DNA from: Cellulosilyticum sp.
GTDB lineage: Bacteria; Bacillota; Clostridia; Lachnospirales; Cellulosilyticaceae
DNA: 35,099 bases
Direction: 5' to 3'
NCBI GenBank assembly: GCA_017941635.1
Contig: JAGAVZ010000277.1
Location: 1 to 35,099 of the forward strand
The notes under the pieces were generated by a model. The model saw only the letters and a program-made list of their open reading frames with translations, was not told where the DNA came from and did no database searches. Position numbers and translations under genes: made by a program. Below, in pieces: positions 27,186-35,099 of this stretch (positions are counted from its first letter, which is position 1; every line of letters begins with the position of its first letter).

Positions 27186-27881
27186 ATGCTACCCTCTAAT
27201 CACTATCAAACCTTAATGCAATCTGCACTTTTTAGAAATATTTCTAAGGCAGAGCTTATAAGTCTTTTACCTTGTCTTAATGTACTCACCAAAACCTATG
27301 AACCAGAAAGTATCATTCTCACCCAAGGCGAAACCGTTGGATATATCTATATCATTCTGGAAGGTACCGTTGAAATTGCTAAGGAAAATTTCACAGGTCA
27401 TAAAAATATTATTTCACTGCTTTCTGCTAGCAATCTTTTTGGTGAAGGGGTTGTTTGTACAGAACAGCGACTTTCCCCTGTAATTGCCACTGCTTTGACG
27501 CCTGTCACCTTACTACTCATCCCCTATGAACGTATTGTGGGAGGTTGTGAACAAAGTTGTACTTTTCATTATCGCTTAATCCACAATATGATGATTTTAC
27601 TTGGTGAAAAAAACTATCATCTTAATACCAAGATGGAGTTATTGCTTTTAAAAGGAATGCGTGAAAAGTTAGCTACTTATCTCTTATTAGAAGCACGCAA
27701 GCAAAAGACAACTTCTTTTACCATTTCACTCAATCGTAATCAACTGGCTGACTATCTCAATGTTTCTCGCAGCTCTATGTGTAGGGAACTTGGTCGTATG
27801 CAAGAAGAAGGTATCATTGAATATTATCAAAATAGCTTTAAAATCTTAGATGAAAAAAGGCTTCATGAAGCACTTTCTTAG
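27186..27881 (+). CDS. Crp/Fnr-family regulator, probable hcp activator (HcpR-like)
   Basis: A 231-residue transcription factor. The cyclic-nucleotide-binding-type beta-roll spans about 20-120 (GETVGYIYIILEGTVEIA, LFGEGVVC). A dimer helix spans about 125-155, and a Crp-type winged helix-turn-helix about 165-225 (LNRNQLADYLNVSRSSMCRE). In the recognition helix Arg195 and Arg200 match CRP Arg180 and Arg185, but the CRP Glu181 position is Ser196, so the site should differ from TGTGA; the hcp palindrome reads TGTAG. There is no FNR-like N-terminal cysteine cluster, though Cys30, 91, 121 and 125 occur. The gene is divergent from hcp, like HcpR regulators of anaerobes. The ATG at 27186 follows AAAGGA. 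Confidence 0.88.
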   Translation: MLPSNHYQTLMQSALFRNISKAELISLLPCLNVLTKTYEPESIILTQGETVGYIYIILEGTVEIAKENFTGHKNIISLLSASNLFGEGVVCTEQRLSPVIATALTPVTLLLIPYERIVGGCEQSCTFHYRLIHNMMILLGEKNYHLNTKMELLLLKGMREKLATYLLLEARKQKTTSFTISLNRNQLADYLNVSRSSMCRELGRMQEEGIIEYYQNSFKILDEKRLHEALS

Positions 27882-27896
27882 CTTCATAAAGCCTTT
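27856..27896. terminator. Bidirectional terminator between the regulator and the MgtC gene
   Basis: Arms 27856-27871 and 27881-27896 (one C/A mismatch, 9-base loop). The plus-strand stop codon of the regulator lies in the hairpin. T6 follows on the minus strand, so it works best for the MgtC-type gene, with a shorter T tract on the plus strand. Confidence 0.8.
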
Positions 27897-27918
27897 CTTG
27901 ATATGTACACTGAAAATA

Positions 27919-28608
27919 TTACTCGATATGTTGTCCTTTCACCCCTTCAATATTCCTTAGCTTAGCTTTTAAATATTGAAATTCATCCTCTGTACTAGGC
28001 ATAGACACAATAAAACGTATTTCCTTACTTGTTCCATCTTCGTTAATACAAATTTCTGTAGAATACACATTACATTTGAAACGTTTAAAAATCTCATTGG
28101 CCTTATAATAAACATCATCTACATGTTCCACCAATAAACAAATCGCACTAGTACTACTATAATTGATGCGTAACTTTTTCATAATCAATAATGTACAGTA
28201 AACAAATAATGTTGCAATAATCGCTCCTGAATAAAAACCTGCACCTAATGCAATCCCAATACAAGAAACACACCAAAGGCTGGCTGCTGTCGTTAACCCT
28301 TTTACACTAAATCCTTCTTTTATAATAGTCCCTGCTCCCAAGAAACCTATCCCACTAATGACCTGTGCACCAATTCTAGTTGGATCGATGGTGGTACTAT
28401 ATTGATGACTTATAAACTCTGATAAAATCATACACAGTGTGGAACCAATACATACTACTTCATGTGTTCTTAGTCCTGCTGGTCTATTGGTATGCTCTCT
28501 TTCCCACCCAATCACTCCACCTAAAATAGTCGCTAAAGTTAATCTCACAATACTAATCAATATCAAATTCATTTCAAAACTTCTAGTCAAATCCTCAAAA
28601 AAATTCAT
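27919..28608 (-). CDS. MgtC/SapB-family membrane protein
   Basis: A 229-residue protein. The N-terminal part (about 15-140) is hydrophobic with four to five membrane segments and the family signature LGGVIGWEREHTNRPAGLRTH, followed by GSTLCMILSEF and GIGFLGAGTIIKEG. The C-terminal 80 residues are a soluble ACT-like domain (AICLLVEHVDDVYYKANEI). MgtC proteins are linked to growth at low Mg2+ and regulation of membrane ATPases. This one has no visible Mg2+ riboswitch upstream. It stands alone, convergent with the Crp/Fnr gene. The ATG at 28608 follows GAGG with a 9-base gap. Confidence 0.92.
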   Translation of the reverse strand: MNFFEDLTRSFEMNLILISIVRLTLATILGGVIGWEREHTNRPAGLRTHEVVCIGSTLCMILSEFISHQYSTTIDPTRIGAQVISGIGFLGAGTIIKEGFSVKGLTTAASLWCVSCIGIALGAGFYSGAIIATLFVYCTLLIMKKLRINYSSTSAICLLVEHVDDVYYKANEIFKRFKCNVYSTEICINEDGTSKEIRFIVSMPSTEDEFQYLKAKLRNIEGVKGQHIE

Positions 28609-28737
28609 CTTATAACCTCATTCCTCATTATCTCTTTTTCTACAACCTTATTTTAACGCCTATCCTTTGATCTCTTATAAACTTTATAATATCTTTTTCT
28701 AAATTGAATGCAGCTATATTAGTCTATCTTTCTATTC

Positions 28738-28770
28738 GTTTCAATAAAAATTCTCAATTTTTATTGAAAC
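28738..28770. repeat. Perfect 15-3-15 inverted repeat between the MgtC gene and fucO
   Basis: GTTTCAATAAAAATT, CTC, AATTTTTATTGAAAC. The dyad is centred in the divergent intergenic region, about 85 bases upstream of the fucO -35 and about 130 upstream of the MgtC start. It has no T tract consistent with a terminator for either gene, so an operator is as likely as a hairpin. Confidence 0.75.
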
Positions 28771-28854
28771 CTTACAACTCTTTGGAATTTAACTATAAAT
28801 CCTTTTAATATTTTGTATGTTTTTTTCTAAATTTTTAATAATAATATATTTAAT

Positions 28855-28882
28855 TTGATTGATTAAAGTTTTATACTATAAG
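28855..28882 (+). promoter_or_regulatory. fucO promoter
   Basis: TTGATT (28855-28860), a 16-base spacer, TATAAG (28877-28882), about 45 bases upstream of the fucO ATG. An alternative TATACT overlaps at 28872-28877. Confidence 0.6.
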
Positions 28883-28925
28883 CACATAAATAAAATTGAG
28901 CAAGTCTTGAAAGGAGAAATACATA

Positions 28926-30074
28926 ATGGCAAGAATCATTCTCAACGAAACATCTTATCACGGCAAAGGATGCATTAATGAAATCCCTGAAATCGTTAAC
29001 TCTAAAGGTTTTACAAAAGCATTTATCTGCTCTGACCCAGATTTAATTAAATTTGGTGTAACAGGTAAAATCACCGATTTATTAGACCAAGCTCAACTTC
29101 CATATGAAGTTTATTCTAAAATTAAAGCGAACCCTACAATTGAAAATGTTCAAGAAGGGGTAGCTGCATTCAAAGCATCAGGTGCAGATTATATCATAGC
29201 TATTGGTGGAGGTTCTTCTATGGACACTGCTAAAGCTGTTGGTATCATCATCAACAATCCAGAGTTTGAAGACGTAAGAAATCTTGAAGGTGTGGCACCT
29301 ACTAAAAATGCTTGCGTACCTATTATCGCTATTCCTACTACTGCAGGAACAGCGGCAGAAGTTACAATCAACTACGTTATCACTGATGTAGAGAAAAATA
29401 GAAAATTTGTGTGTGTTGACCCACATGACATCCCAGTTGTTGCTGTTGTAGACCCAGACATGATGGCTTCTATGCCAAAAGGTTTAACAGCTGCTACAGG
29501 TATGGATGCTTTAACACATGCTATCGAAGGCTATATCACAAAAGCTGCTTGGGAAATGACAGATATGTTCCATTTAAAAGCTATCGAACTTATTTCTAAA
29601 AACCTTAGAGGCGCTGTTGAAAATACACCAGAAGGTAGAGAAGGTATGGCACTTGGACAATATATTGCTGGTATGGGATTCTCAAATGTAGGCCTTGGTA
29701 TTGTTCACTCAATGGCTCACCCATTAGGCGCTGTATATGATACACCACATGGTGTTGCAAACGCTATCATTCTTCCAACAGTTATGGAATACAATTCAGA
29801 GTCAACTGGTGATAAATACAAATACATCGCTCAAGCTATGGGTGTACAAGGTACAGAAAATATGTCTGTAGAAGAATATCGTAAAGCAGCAATTGATGCT
29901 GTTAGACAACTTTCTATGGATGTAAATATCCCATCTAATCTTACAGCTGTTGGTGTGAAAGAAGAAGACTTAGACTTCTTAGCACAATCTGCTTATGATG
30001 ATGCTTGTAGACCAGGTAACCCAAGAGATACTTCTGTAGAAGATATCAAAGCACTCTATAAATCAATGTTATAA
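28926..30074 (+). CDS. fucO: Iron-dependent alcohol dehydrogenase, lactaldehyde reductase type
   Basis: Group III (iron) alcohol dehydrogenase of 382 residues, the same length as E. coli FucO and alike along its whole length. It interconverts L-lactaldehyde and L-1,2-propanediol with NAD(H) at the end of fucose and rhamnose fermentation. The NAD loop is GGGSSMD (94-100). Predicted Fe ligands are Asp194, His198, His261 and His275, each two less than the FucO ligands 196/200/263/277. The segment AIPTTAGTAAEVTINYVITD is nearly identical to FucO. AAGGAG lies 9 bases before the ATG. No fuc or rha genes are adjacent, so it may instead serve general aldehyde reduction. Confidence 0.93.
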   Translation: MARIILNETSYHGKGCINEIPEIVNSKGFTKAFICSDPDLIKFGVTGKITDLLDQAQLPYEVYSKIKANPTIENVQEGVAAFKASGADYIIAIGGGSSMDTAKAVGIIINNPEFEDVRNLEGVAPTKNACVPIIAIPTTAGTAAEVTINYVITDVEKNRKFVCVDPHDIPVVAVVDPDMMASMPKGLTAATGMDALTHAIEGYITKAAWEMTDMFHLKAIELISKNLRGAVENTPEGREGMALGQYIAGMGFSNVGLGIVHSMAHPLGAVYDTPHGVANAIILPTVMEYNSESTGDKYKYIAQAMGVQGTENMSVEEYRKAAIDAVRQLSMDVNIPSNLTAVGVKEEDLDFLAQSAYDDACRPGNPRDTSVEDIKALYKSML

Positions 30075-30148
30075 AATTCCAGAGACCTTCTCTATAATTA
30101 ATCTATATGATAAAATTCAAGATACTCTATCTATGATTAATCTATTAC
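30071..30148 (+). repeat. 39-bp imperfect tandem direct repeat at the 3' end of fucO
   Basis: Two consecutive units (30071-30109, 30110-30148) agree at about 33 of 39 positions; both start ATAAAATTC and contain TCTAT and ATTAATCTAT. A third, more diverged unit may follow from about 30147. The first unit includes the fucO stop codon, so duplication began at the gene's end. Confidence 0.75.
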
Positions 30149-30189
30149 AAAATCAAAAATACTTCTTTTTCTAATAGATTGCCTATAAA

Positions 30190-30230
30190 TCAAAAAGACT
30201 GTATGTCACATAGCATACAGTCTTTTTTGA
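30190..30230 (+). terminator. fucO terminator
   Basis: Arms AAAAAGACTGTATG (30192-30205) and CATACAGTCTTTTT (30214-30227), an 8-base loop and a T6 run. Confidence 0.88.
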
Positions 30231-30389
30231 TTACTATAAACTCTAAAGATTTTTTATTCTTAGCCCAATTTACATACTTTCTTCTTATTAAAGGAATAAT
30301 CTACATATAATCCATTGAATCCCTTATTACATCTTCGTTTTACCCTTCTTATAAGATTCAAGGAAACTTCAAATACAAAGGAATCTATT

Positions 30390-30494
30390 ATGTTAGAATA
30401 CAGATTTGATACTCAACTTCTTATTGAAGGTAAAAATCTCTCAGAAGATGCCATCAATGATTATATTACTAAAAATATTGAAGGGGGTAAATAA
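30390..30494 (+). pseudogene. 34-residue ORF, probable N-terminal fragment
   Basis: ATG at 30390 with AAAGGA 8 bases upstream. The product starts MLEYRFDTQLLIEGKNLSED and ends abruptly IEGGK. The first 30 residues recall the start of short clostridial proteins related to the C-terminal part of DAK-kinase-linked (YloV-like) proteins, which normally continue for about 50 more residues; here the reading frame ends. It may be a truncated remnant or a genuine small protein. A candidate plus-strand terminator follows at 30530-30561. The family link is from memory and weak. Confidence 0.4.
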
Positions 30495-30517
30495 AATCAG
30501 CTTATGGCTAGTTCACC

Positions 30518-32044
30518 TCACCTTACTTTAGGAAGTACAATTCTAAATGTACTTCCTTTTCCCTCTTCACTTTCTAATGTAATCATCCCACCATGAATCT
30601 CTACAATCCACTTCACCATGGCAAGACCCAATCCACTACTTCCCGATTTCAGCTTAGACCTAGAAGGGTCTACTTGATAAAAGCGATTCCATATTTTATT
30701 TTGATGCGCCTTGGCAATACCAATCCCATTATCTTGGACTATGCAAATAATCTGATGGTCACTTTCTTCTAAGAAAACTTTTACATAACTTTCTTTATGA
30801 TTAGCATTTTGTATAGAATCTGCATCACTTCTATCTGCTACATCAACTCTCATATTTTTGTACTTATTTGAATCACTATAAACAATTCCATTAGAGACTA
30901 AATTAATAAATAATCTCATCATCAATGTCTGGTCACCATAAAAGCTTGTCTCTTCTGGCATATCCATATAGAGTTTAACCTGCTTTTCTTCTGCTTGTTC
31001 TTCTAAACTTTCTAACACTATTTCCACCATTTCAGATAAATTAAAATACTCTTTGCTTAGTTCAATCGTTCCTTTATCTGCTCTTGCCAAAGTTAAAAGT
31101 TGATTTACCAAAGAAGACATATTTTGACTCTGCCTTAAAATACTTTCCAACGCAGACTGCATCTCCAAAGGATTGCCCTTGTGCATTAAACCATATTCAC
31201 ACGCCGCTTTAATGACTGCAATAGGTGTCCTTAGTTCATGAGACGCATCTGATGTAAATTGCCTTTCTCTAGAAAAAGCCTCTTCCAATCTTCCAATCAT
31301 TCCATTAAAGCTTTGGGTTAAAGTATAAATCTCATCCTTTGCACCCTTATAAGGCACTCTCTTACATAAATCATTGCCACTATCTATAGATGTAATTTCT
31401 CGGTTTAAGTTATCAATAGGTCTAAATGCTCTTTTCGTGACAAGATACCCGCCTACTGCTGCTAGTAAAACAAGCACCGGTAACAAAATAAAAGCTGTAC
31501 TCACAATACTACTAATAGCGATTGTTGAAGAATCTGTAGATAAAATACCTCTTATCCAAAACTCCTCATTATATTCATATGCATCATTATATGTTCCTTT
31601 ATCTTCATAGTTCTCGTAATTACTATACATATCATCATCTTCATATAAATCGTTGCTTTTATAAGTATCCTCATCATAAACATACCATTCCCGATCCCCT
31701 TTTTGAAGCTGTTGTACCTCATCATCTTTAAAAGGTAAATCTTTATTCGGAAATCCTGATGGTAAATGACCATACAATAATTGACCATCCCCACGATAAA
31801 CTAAAATACTCATATTGTTTGGATAATCTGATTCATCTATGTCAATTTCTAGTATCCCATCATCATACTCTACTTCTTTAGCCGCTTTTTCTACACTTTT
31901 GATTAATCTTTTCTCATATTCTCCTTGTAAGTTACTTTGGCTACCTTGAATTAAAAGCACAAGTATAATCCCTACAATAACAACATTAAAAAAGGTGAAC
32001 CATAAGGTTACCTTCATCTTAATGGAAAACTTTAACCTTCTCAT
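30518..32044 (-). CDS. Two-component sensor histidine kinase
   Basis: A 508-residue membrane kinase. TM1 is at about 13-33, an extracellular loop at about 34-175, TM2 at about 176-202, HAMP at about 203-256. HisKA has phospho-acceptor His269 (DASHELRTPIAVIK), and the HATPase domain has NGIGIAK and SSGLGLAMVKWIVEIHGG. The loop from 121 to 162 is extreme in composition: 15 Asp/Glu and 10 Tyr in 42 residues, suggesting cation or cationic-peptide binding. Its start overlaps the response-regulator stop by four bases (ATGA), so the two are coupled. The overall layout resembles CusS/ArlS-like kinases paired with OmpR-type regulators. Confidence 0.93.
   Translation of the reverse strand: MRRLKFSIKMKVTLWFTFFNVVIVGIILVLLIQGSQSNLQGEYEKRLIKSVEKAAKEVEYDDGILEIDIDESDYPNNMSILVYRGDGQLLYGHLPSGFPNKDLPFKDDEVQQLQKGDREWYVYDEDTYKSNDLYEDDDMYSNYENYEDKGTYNDAYEYNEEFWIRGILSTDSSTIAISSIVSTAFILLPVLVLLAAVGGYLVTKRAFRPIDNLNREITSIDSGNDLCKRVPYKGAKDEIYTLTQSFNGMIGRLEEAFSRERQFTSDASHELRTPIAVIKAACEYGLMHKGNPLEMQSALESILRQSQNMSSLVNQLLTLARADKGTIELSKEYFNLSEMVEIVLESLEEQAEEKQVKLYMDMPEETSFYGDQTLMMRLFINLVSNGIVYSDSNKYKNMRVDVADRSDADSIQNANHKESYVKVFLEESDHQIICIVQDNGIGIAKAHQNKIWNRFYQVDPSRSKLKSGSSGLGLAMVKWIVEIHGGMITLESEEGKGSTFRIVLPKVR
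30530..30561 (+). terminator. Candidate terminator overlapping the histidine kinase 3' end
   Basis: AGGAAGTACA (30530-30539) and TGTACTTCCT (30548-30557) with an 8-base loop, followed by T's on the plus strand. It would stop plus-strand transcripts from the small ORF. It lies inside the last codons of the convergent kinase gene. Confidence 0.5.
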
Positions 32045-32715
32045 TGGTCCACCTTGAGCACATAGCCCGCTCCTCGTACAGTGTGTATTAATTTAACCTC
32101 AAAATCTTGGTCAATCTTTTTTCTTAAGTAACGAATATACACATCTACCACATTGGAGCCTCCTTCGTAATCATAGTTCCATACATGCTCTTCAATCTGC
32201 CCTCTAGAAAGTACCATACCTTGCCTGTGCATCATATATTCCAAGATTGCAAACTCCTTACTAGATAATTCAATTAGTTTACCATCTCTTCTTACCTCAT
32301 GCTTGTCCAAATCCATTACCAAATCTGAAATGGTTAATTGATTTGTAACCATATCCGCTTTTCTTCTAATCACCACTCTTAACCTTGCCAAAAGCTCCTC
32401 AAATGAAAAAGGTTTGACCAAATAATCATCTGCTCCCAAATCAAGTCCATTGACACGGTCTTCAAGCTGATCCTTGGCAGAAAGAATAATAACTGGTGTT
32501 TTATTATTTGCTTTTCTAATTTCCCTCAATACAGAAAAACCATCCATCTCTGGCATCATCACATCTAATAGCACAGCATCATATGTAGTGCTTTCAATAT
32601 AATACTTGGCATCTATACCATTATCACAACCATCCACACTATAATGAGCAAGTTTCAACGTTTTTATCATGACTTCTCTTAAATCTTTTTCATCTTCTAC
32701 TACAAGTACACGCAT
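32041..32715 (-). CDS. OmpR/PhoB-family response regulator
   Basis: A 224-residue regulator. The start is the ATG at 32715 (MRVLVVEDEKDL) with AAGGAG at 8 bases; the longer frame adds seven codons without a better site. The receiver domain has the acidic pair Glu7/Asp8, phospho-acceptor Asp51 (VLLDVMMPEMDG) and the conserved Lys in VKPF. The C-terminal winged helix (about 128-222) has ELSSKEFAILEYMM and VVDVYIRYLRKKID. Partner of the overlapping kinase gene. The arsC-like gene lies 57 bases upstream with no terminator between, so all three are probably one operon. Target genes are not evident; the adjacent MATE exporter is a possibility. Confidence 0.95.
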   Translation of the reverse strand: MRVLVVEDEKDLREVMIKTLKLAHYSVDGCDNGIDAKYYIESTTYDAVLLDVMMPEMDGFSVLREIRKANNKTPVIILSAKDQLEDRVNGLDLGADDYLVKPFSFEELLARLRVVIRRKADMVTNQLTISDLVMDLDKHEVRRDGKLIELSSKEFAILEYMMHRQGMVLSRGQIEEHVWNYDYEGGSNVVDVYIRYLRKKIDQDFEVKLIHTVRGAGYVLKVDQ

Positions 32716-32772
32716 ATTACTATCTCCTTTGCTCATTATTATGTCCTATGATTATTAAAAGCATATTAAAAA

Positions 32773-33231
32773 TTAACTAAGCATCCCTTGCTCAATACGT
32801 GCTTTAAGGTCTAGGATTTTACGTTCCACTGCCTTAGCTGTTTCAATAAAAGCTGCATCTTCTTTACCTGATGGGTCTTCAAGTCCCCAATCTTCTCTAT
32901 GCTTGCATGGAAGATTTGGACATTGCACATTGCAGCCCATTGTCACTACAATATCTACCTGTGGGATATCTTCTAATAATTTGCTACGCTGCGTTTCGTT
33001 CATATCAATTCCATGAAGTTCTTTGATAATTCTTACCGCATCTTGATTAATCTGTGGTCTCAGCTCTGTCCCTGCTGAATAGCTTTCAAACACATCACTT
33101 GCCAAATGCTTTCCTAATGCTTCTGCCATTTGAGAACGACATGAGTTATGCACACAGATAAAAGCCACTCTTGGTTTTACTCTATTTATTTGATCTACAT
33201 TTGAAGCCACTAAATTTAAACTTGTTTTCAT
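32773..33231 (-). CDS. arsC: Thioredoxin-type arsenate reductase / LMW phosphatase-like protein
   Basis: A 152-residue protein of the low-molecular-weight tyrosine phosphatase fold. The P-loop is Cys26-VHNSC-Arg32-Ser33, followed by QMAEA as in ArsC. Redox cysteines follow at 100 and 104 (VTMGCNVQCP), with another at 109, and the general acid Asp119 lies in LEDPSGK. This pattern matches thioredoxin-coupled arsenate reductases, although the loop between the two later cysteines is shorter than in the plasmid pI258 enzyme. A 20-residue N-terminal extension precedes the fold. No arsR or arsenite pump is adjacent; the gene instead leads a two-component system. An in vivo substrate other than arsenate is possible. 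Confidence 0.85.
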   Translation of the reverse strand: MKTSLNLVASNVDQINRVKPRVAFICVHNSCRSQMAEALGKHLASDVFESYSAGTELRPQINQDAVRIIKELHGIDMNETQRSKLLEDIPQVDIVVTMGCNVQCPNLPCKHREDWGLEDPSGKEDAAFIETAKAVERKILDLKARIEQGMLS

Positions 33232-33478
33232 TTTGTTTCCCCTCTTATTTTGTCTTATTTTTGTTTTGTTATTTATTGTAAGCCTATTTATTTGCTTATT
33301 AACTTATTTTTTACTTACTTGATGTCATTTAGCATTATCATATATTTACTCATTTCTCTTTAATCAGTGTTCATCCTCATTTATCCACTTTTTTCTTTGA
33401 TTACTATCTATCATTTTTATCTGTTTATTTTATGTCCTTTAATGTGTTATCTATCTTGCATTTATTAAGTCTTAACCT

Positions 33479-34894
33479 CTATTTTATCAAAATAATAGCC
33501 GGCTTTGCTTTGCACTGATATAAAACATATAAAGTAATCCCTTTTAAAATGGTAGATAAAGAAATAGCCCACCAAATACCTTGAATCCCCATAGTCATGA
33601 CCATAACACAAGCTATTGGCATTCTAAGTGCTGTAAAAATCATACTCACACTTGCTGGTACTTTTGGCTTACCTATACCTGTAAAGAATCCATTAGACAC
33701 CATTTCCATGGCATTAAACACTTGAGAAAAAGCAATGACTCTCAAATAACTTGCTGTCACTAAAATAGTCTCTGTCTCCCTTACAAATAAACTTGCTAAT
33801 TGCTCTGGGAAAAGTAAAAAGACACAGGCACTTAACACTGCATAAATACTGCCTATTCCTAATGCTGTCTGATAGCCCTTCTGCATACGGCAAGACGCTT
33901 TAGCCCCATAGTTTTGTCCTATAAAGCTTGCCACAGCACCATTTAATCCACCTGTCACCATATACACAACTGATTCTATTTGCAATCCAATCTTTTGAGC
34001 TGCAATGGCTTCTGCTCCAAATTGAGCAACCAGCTTGGCTAATAGAATATTTACTACAGAAAATAAAATACGCTGAAAAGCAATCGGAAGTCCTAATTGA
34101 ACAATCTCTTGAATTCTTTCCTTTGTGACAAAGCTTTTTTCTGGATTTTCACTTGTTTCCTGTTGCATTGCAGCATTGCTAGTAGTTTTCCCTTGTATGC
34201 TAGAATGCCCCCTCCCTTGATTGTTCTTTATAAAATCAAAGGAAAAGAGTCCCTTCCCAAGTCGCGTGTAGCAAATAAACATCATCATATTAGCAAGGAG
34301 TGTCGCAATAGCTGCTCCTGTTACACCCCAACCTAATCCATAAATCAAAATAGGATCTAACACAATATTGGTGATAATCCCTGCTGCATTAATTTTAAGT
34401 GGGCTCTTGGTATTTCCCGTACTTCCTAATATCCTTGCAAAAAGGGTATTAAAGAAAGCAAAGAATAGCATTGGTGCACTCCATGCTAAATAAAGATAAC
34501 TATCTCGCTCAATTGTTGTATTTCCTAAATTCAAAAAGCCTATGAGCTGTTTGCCCATTAAAAGTAAAAATAACATATAGACTATGCCCACTAGCATATT
34601 TAAAAACATACCTGACTGTGTATAGCCTTTCACCTCTTCTTGGTTGCCACGCCCTACCGAATGTGCTACCTTGACACCTGTTCCAATCACAACCAAAGCA
34701 TTGATGGCATAACCTAAACCAATAAAAAAGCTAGAAGATCCCACACTTGCCACACTATTACTTCCCAAATGCCCTACAAATAAAGTATCTACTAGATTAT
34801 AAGTAAACTGCAAAAGCGAGCTCCCCATAAGGGGTAAGGCTAGCGTAATTAGGCTTTTCCACACCTTTCCTTTGGTCAAATCTATTTGTTTCAT
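33479..34894 (-). CDS. MATE-family multidrug/Na+ antiporter
   Basis: A 12-helix exporter of about 471 residues that uses a Na+ or H+ gradient to expel cationic organic compounds. The N-terminus (KVWKSLITLALPLMGSSLLQ, then NLVDTLFVGHLGS) and the repeat in the second half (IVQLGLPIAFQRILFSVVN, AQKIGLQIESVVYMVTGG, ASFIGQNYGA) are the two MATE modules. The linker between them (about 220-260) is hydrophilic and Gln/Ser-rich. The frame is open four codons further to a GTG at 34906, which is too close to AAGGA; the ATG at 34894 is preferred though its spacing is long (about 12). It faces the same way as the arsC-two-component genes, about 250 bases upstream of them. Confidence 0.93.
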   Translation of the reverse strand: MKQIDLTKGKVWKSLITLALPLMGSSLLQFTYNLVDTLFVGHLGSNSVASVGSSSFFIGLGYAINALVVIGTGVKVAHSVGRGNQEEVKGYTQSGMFLNMLVGIVYMLFLLLMGKQLIGFLNLGNTTIERDSYLYLAWSAPMLFFAFFNTLFARILGSTGNTKSPLKINAAGIITNIVLDPILIYGLGWGVTGAAIATLLANMMMFICYTRLGKGLFSFDFIKNNQGRGHSSIQGKTTSNAAMQQETSENPEKSFVTKERIQEIVQLGLPIAFQRILFSVVNILLAKLVAQFGAEAIAAQKIGLQIESVVYMVTGGLNGAVASFIGQNYGAKASCRMQKGYQTALGIGSIYAVLSACVFLLFPEQLASLFVRETETILVTASYLRVIAFSQVFNAMEMVSNGFFTGIGKPKVPASVSMIFTALRMPIACVMVMTMGIQGIWWAISLSTILKGITLYVLYQCKAKPAIILIK

Positions 34895-34968
34895 TCTGAA
34901 AATCACTTCCTTTCTTTTAATACTTTGACTCCATTTACTCTCTTTCTTCTAAGCCGTCTTCTCTAAAG

Positions 34969-35020
34969 TACTTTTTTAAAATACTCTTTTAAAATATTCT
35001 TCTTAATACTTTTTCTTAAA
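34969..35020. repeat. Four imperfect 12-14-bp tandem units upstream of the MATE gene
   Basis: TACTTTTTTAAAA, TACTCTTTTAAAA, TATTCTTCTTAA and TACTTTTTCTTAAA follow each other. Low-complexity AT-rich sequence in the MATE upstream region; the pattern may be phase-like slippage or chance. Confidence 0.5.
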
Positions 35021-35099
35021 CCTCTTCTATCTTTCCACTCTTTTCATATTTCCTAACTTATTCTTTACTTTATTGATGTACTTATTAAAACACATCTAA

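Overview
The window comes from an AT-rich, low-GC Firmicute. The gene content (class I hybrid cluster protein, FucO-type alcohol dehydrogenase, meso-diaminopimelate dehydrogenase, abundant chemoreceptors) fits an anaerobic Clostridia member, probably of the Lachnospiraceae/Cellulosilyticum kind. That placement is inference from protein flavour only. Most genes lie on the minus strand.

Positions 1-9870 are an accessory/defence region. A complete four-gene operon (minus strand, jetA-jetB-jetC-jetD, 9473 down to 1547) encodes a type II Wadjet system: DUF2397, DUF2398, an SMC-like ATPase of the TIGR02680 kind, and a DUF3323/DUF2399 Toprim nuclease. Known Wadjet complexes extrude DNA loops and cleave closed circular plasmids. 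The operon is bracketed by two decayed remnants of the same gene family (AAA-ATPase-like/PD-(D/E)XK, DUF1703 type), one starting on the jetD stop codon and one just upstream of jetA. Beyond these lie a SEC-C remnant and the 5' end of a GHKL-type ATPase gene running off the window.

Positions 9874-18681 hold a SWIM/SNF2 helicase, an intact dCache chemoreceptor, an unrecognised membrane-anchored protein, a 40-residue Trp-rich ORF with its own promoter, structured leader and terminator, and a second chemoreceptor broken by one frameshift.

Positions 18909-28608 are metabolic and stress genes. They include ddh and a P2-type cation ATPase. Upstream of the ATPase lies a yybP-ykoY (manganese) riboswitch with an overlapping terminator and a near-consensus promoter, which suggests the pump exports Mn2+. 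An hcp operon (hcp, an unrecognised alpha-helical protein, a hemerythrin) is divergent from a Crp/Fnr-family regulator. A CRP-geometry palindrome sits about 41.5 bp upstream of the likely hcp start site, the class II activator position, so the neighbouring regulator is the obvious candidate. An MgtC-family protein follows.

Positions 28926-34894 carry fucO, a short truncated ORF, an arsC-like reductase with a two-component system in one probable operon, and a MATE exporter. Nearly every unit ends in a clear hairpin terminator. No tRNA, rRNA, CRISPR array or intact transposon was seen.

No wholly new multi-gene system is demonstrable. The best candidates for undescribed biology are the structured leader with the 40-residue ORF, the hcp-linked unknown gene, and the paired DUF1703 scars around Wadjet.
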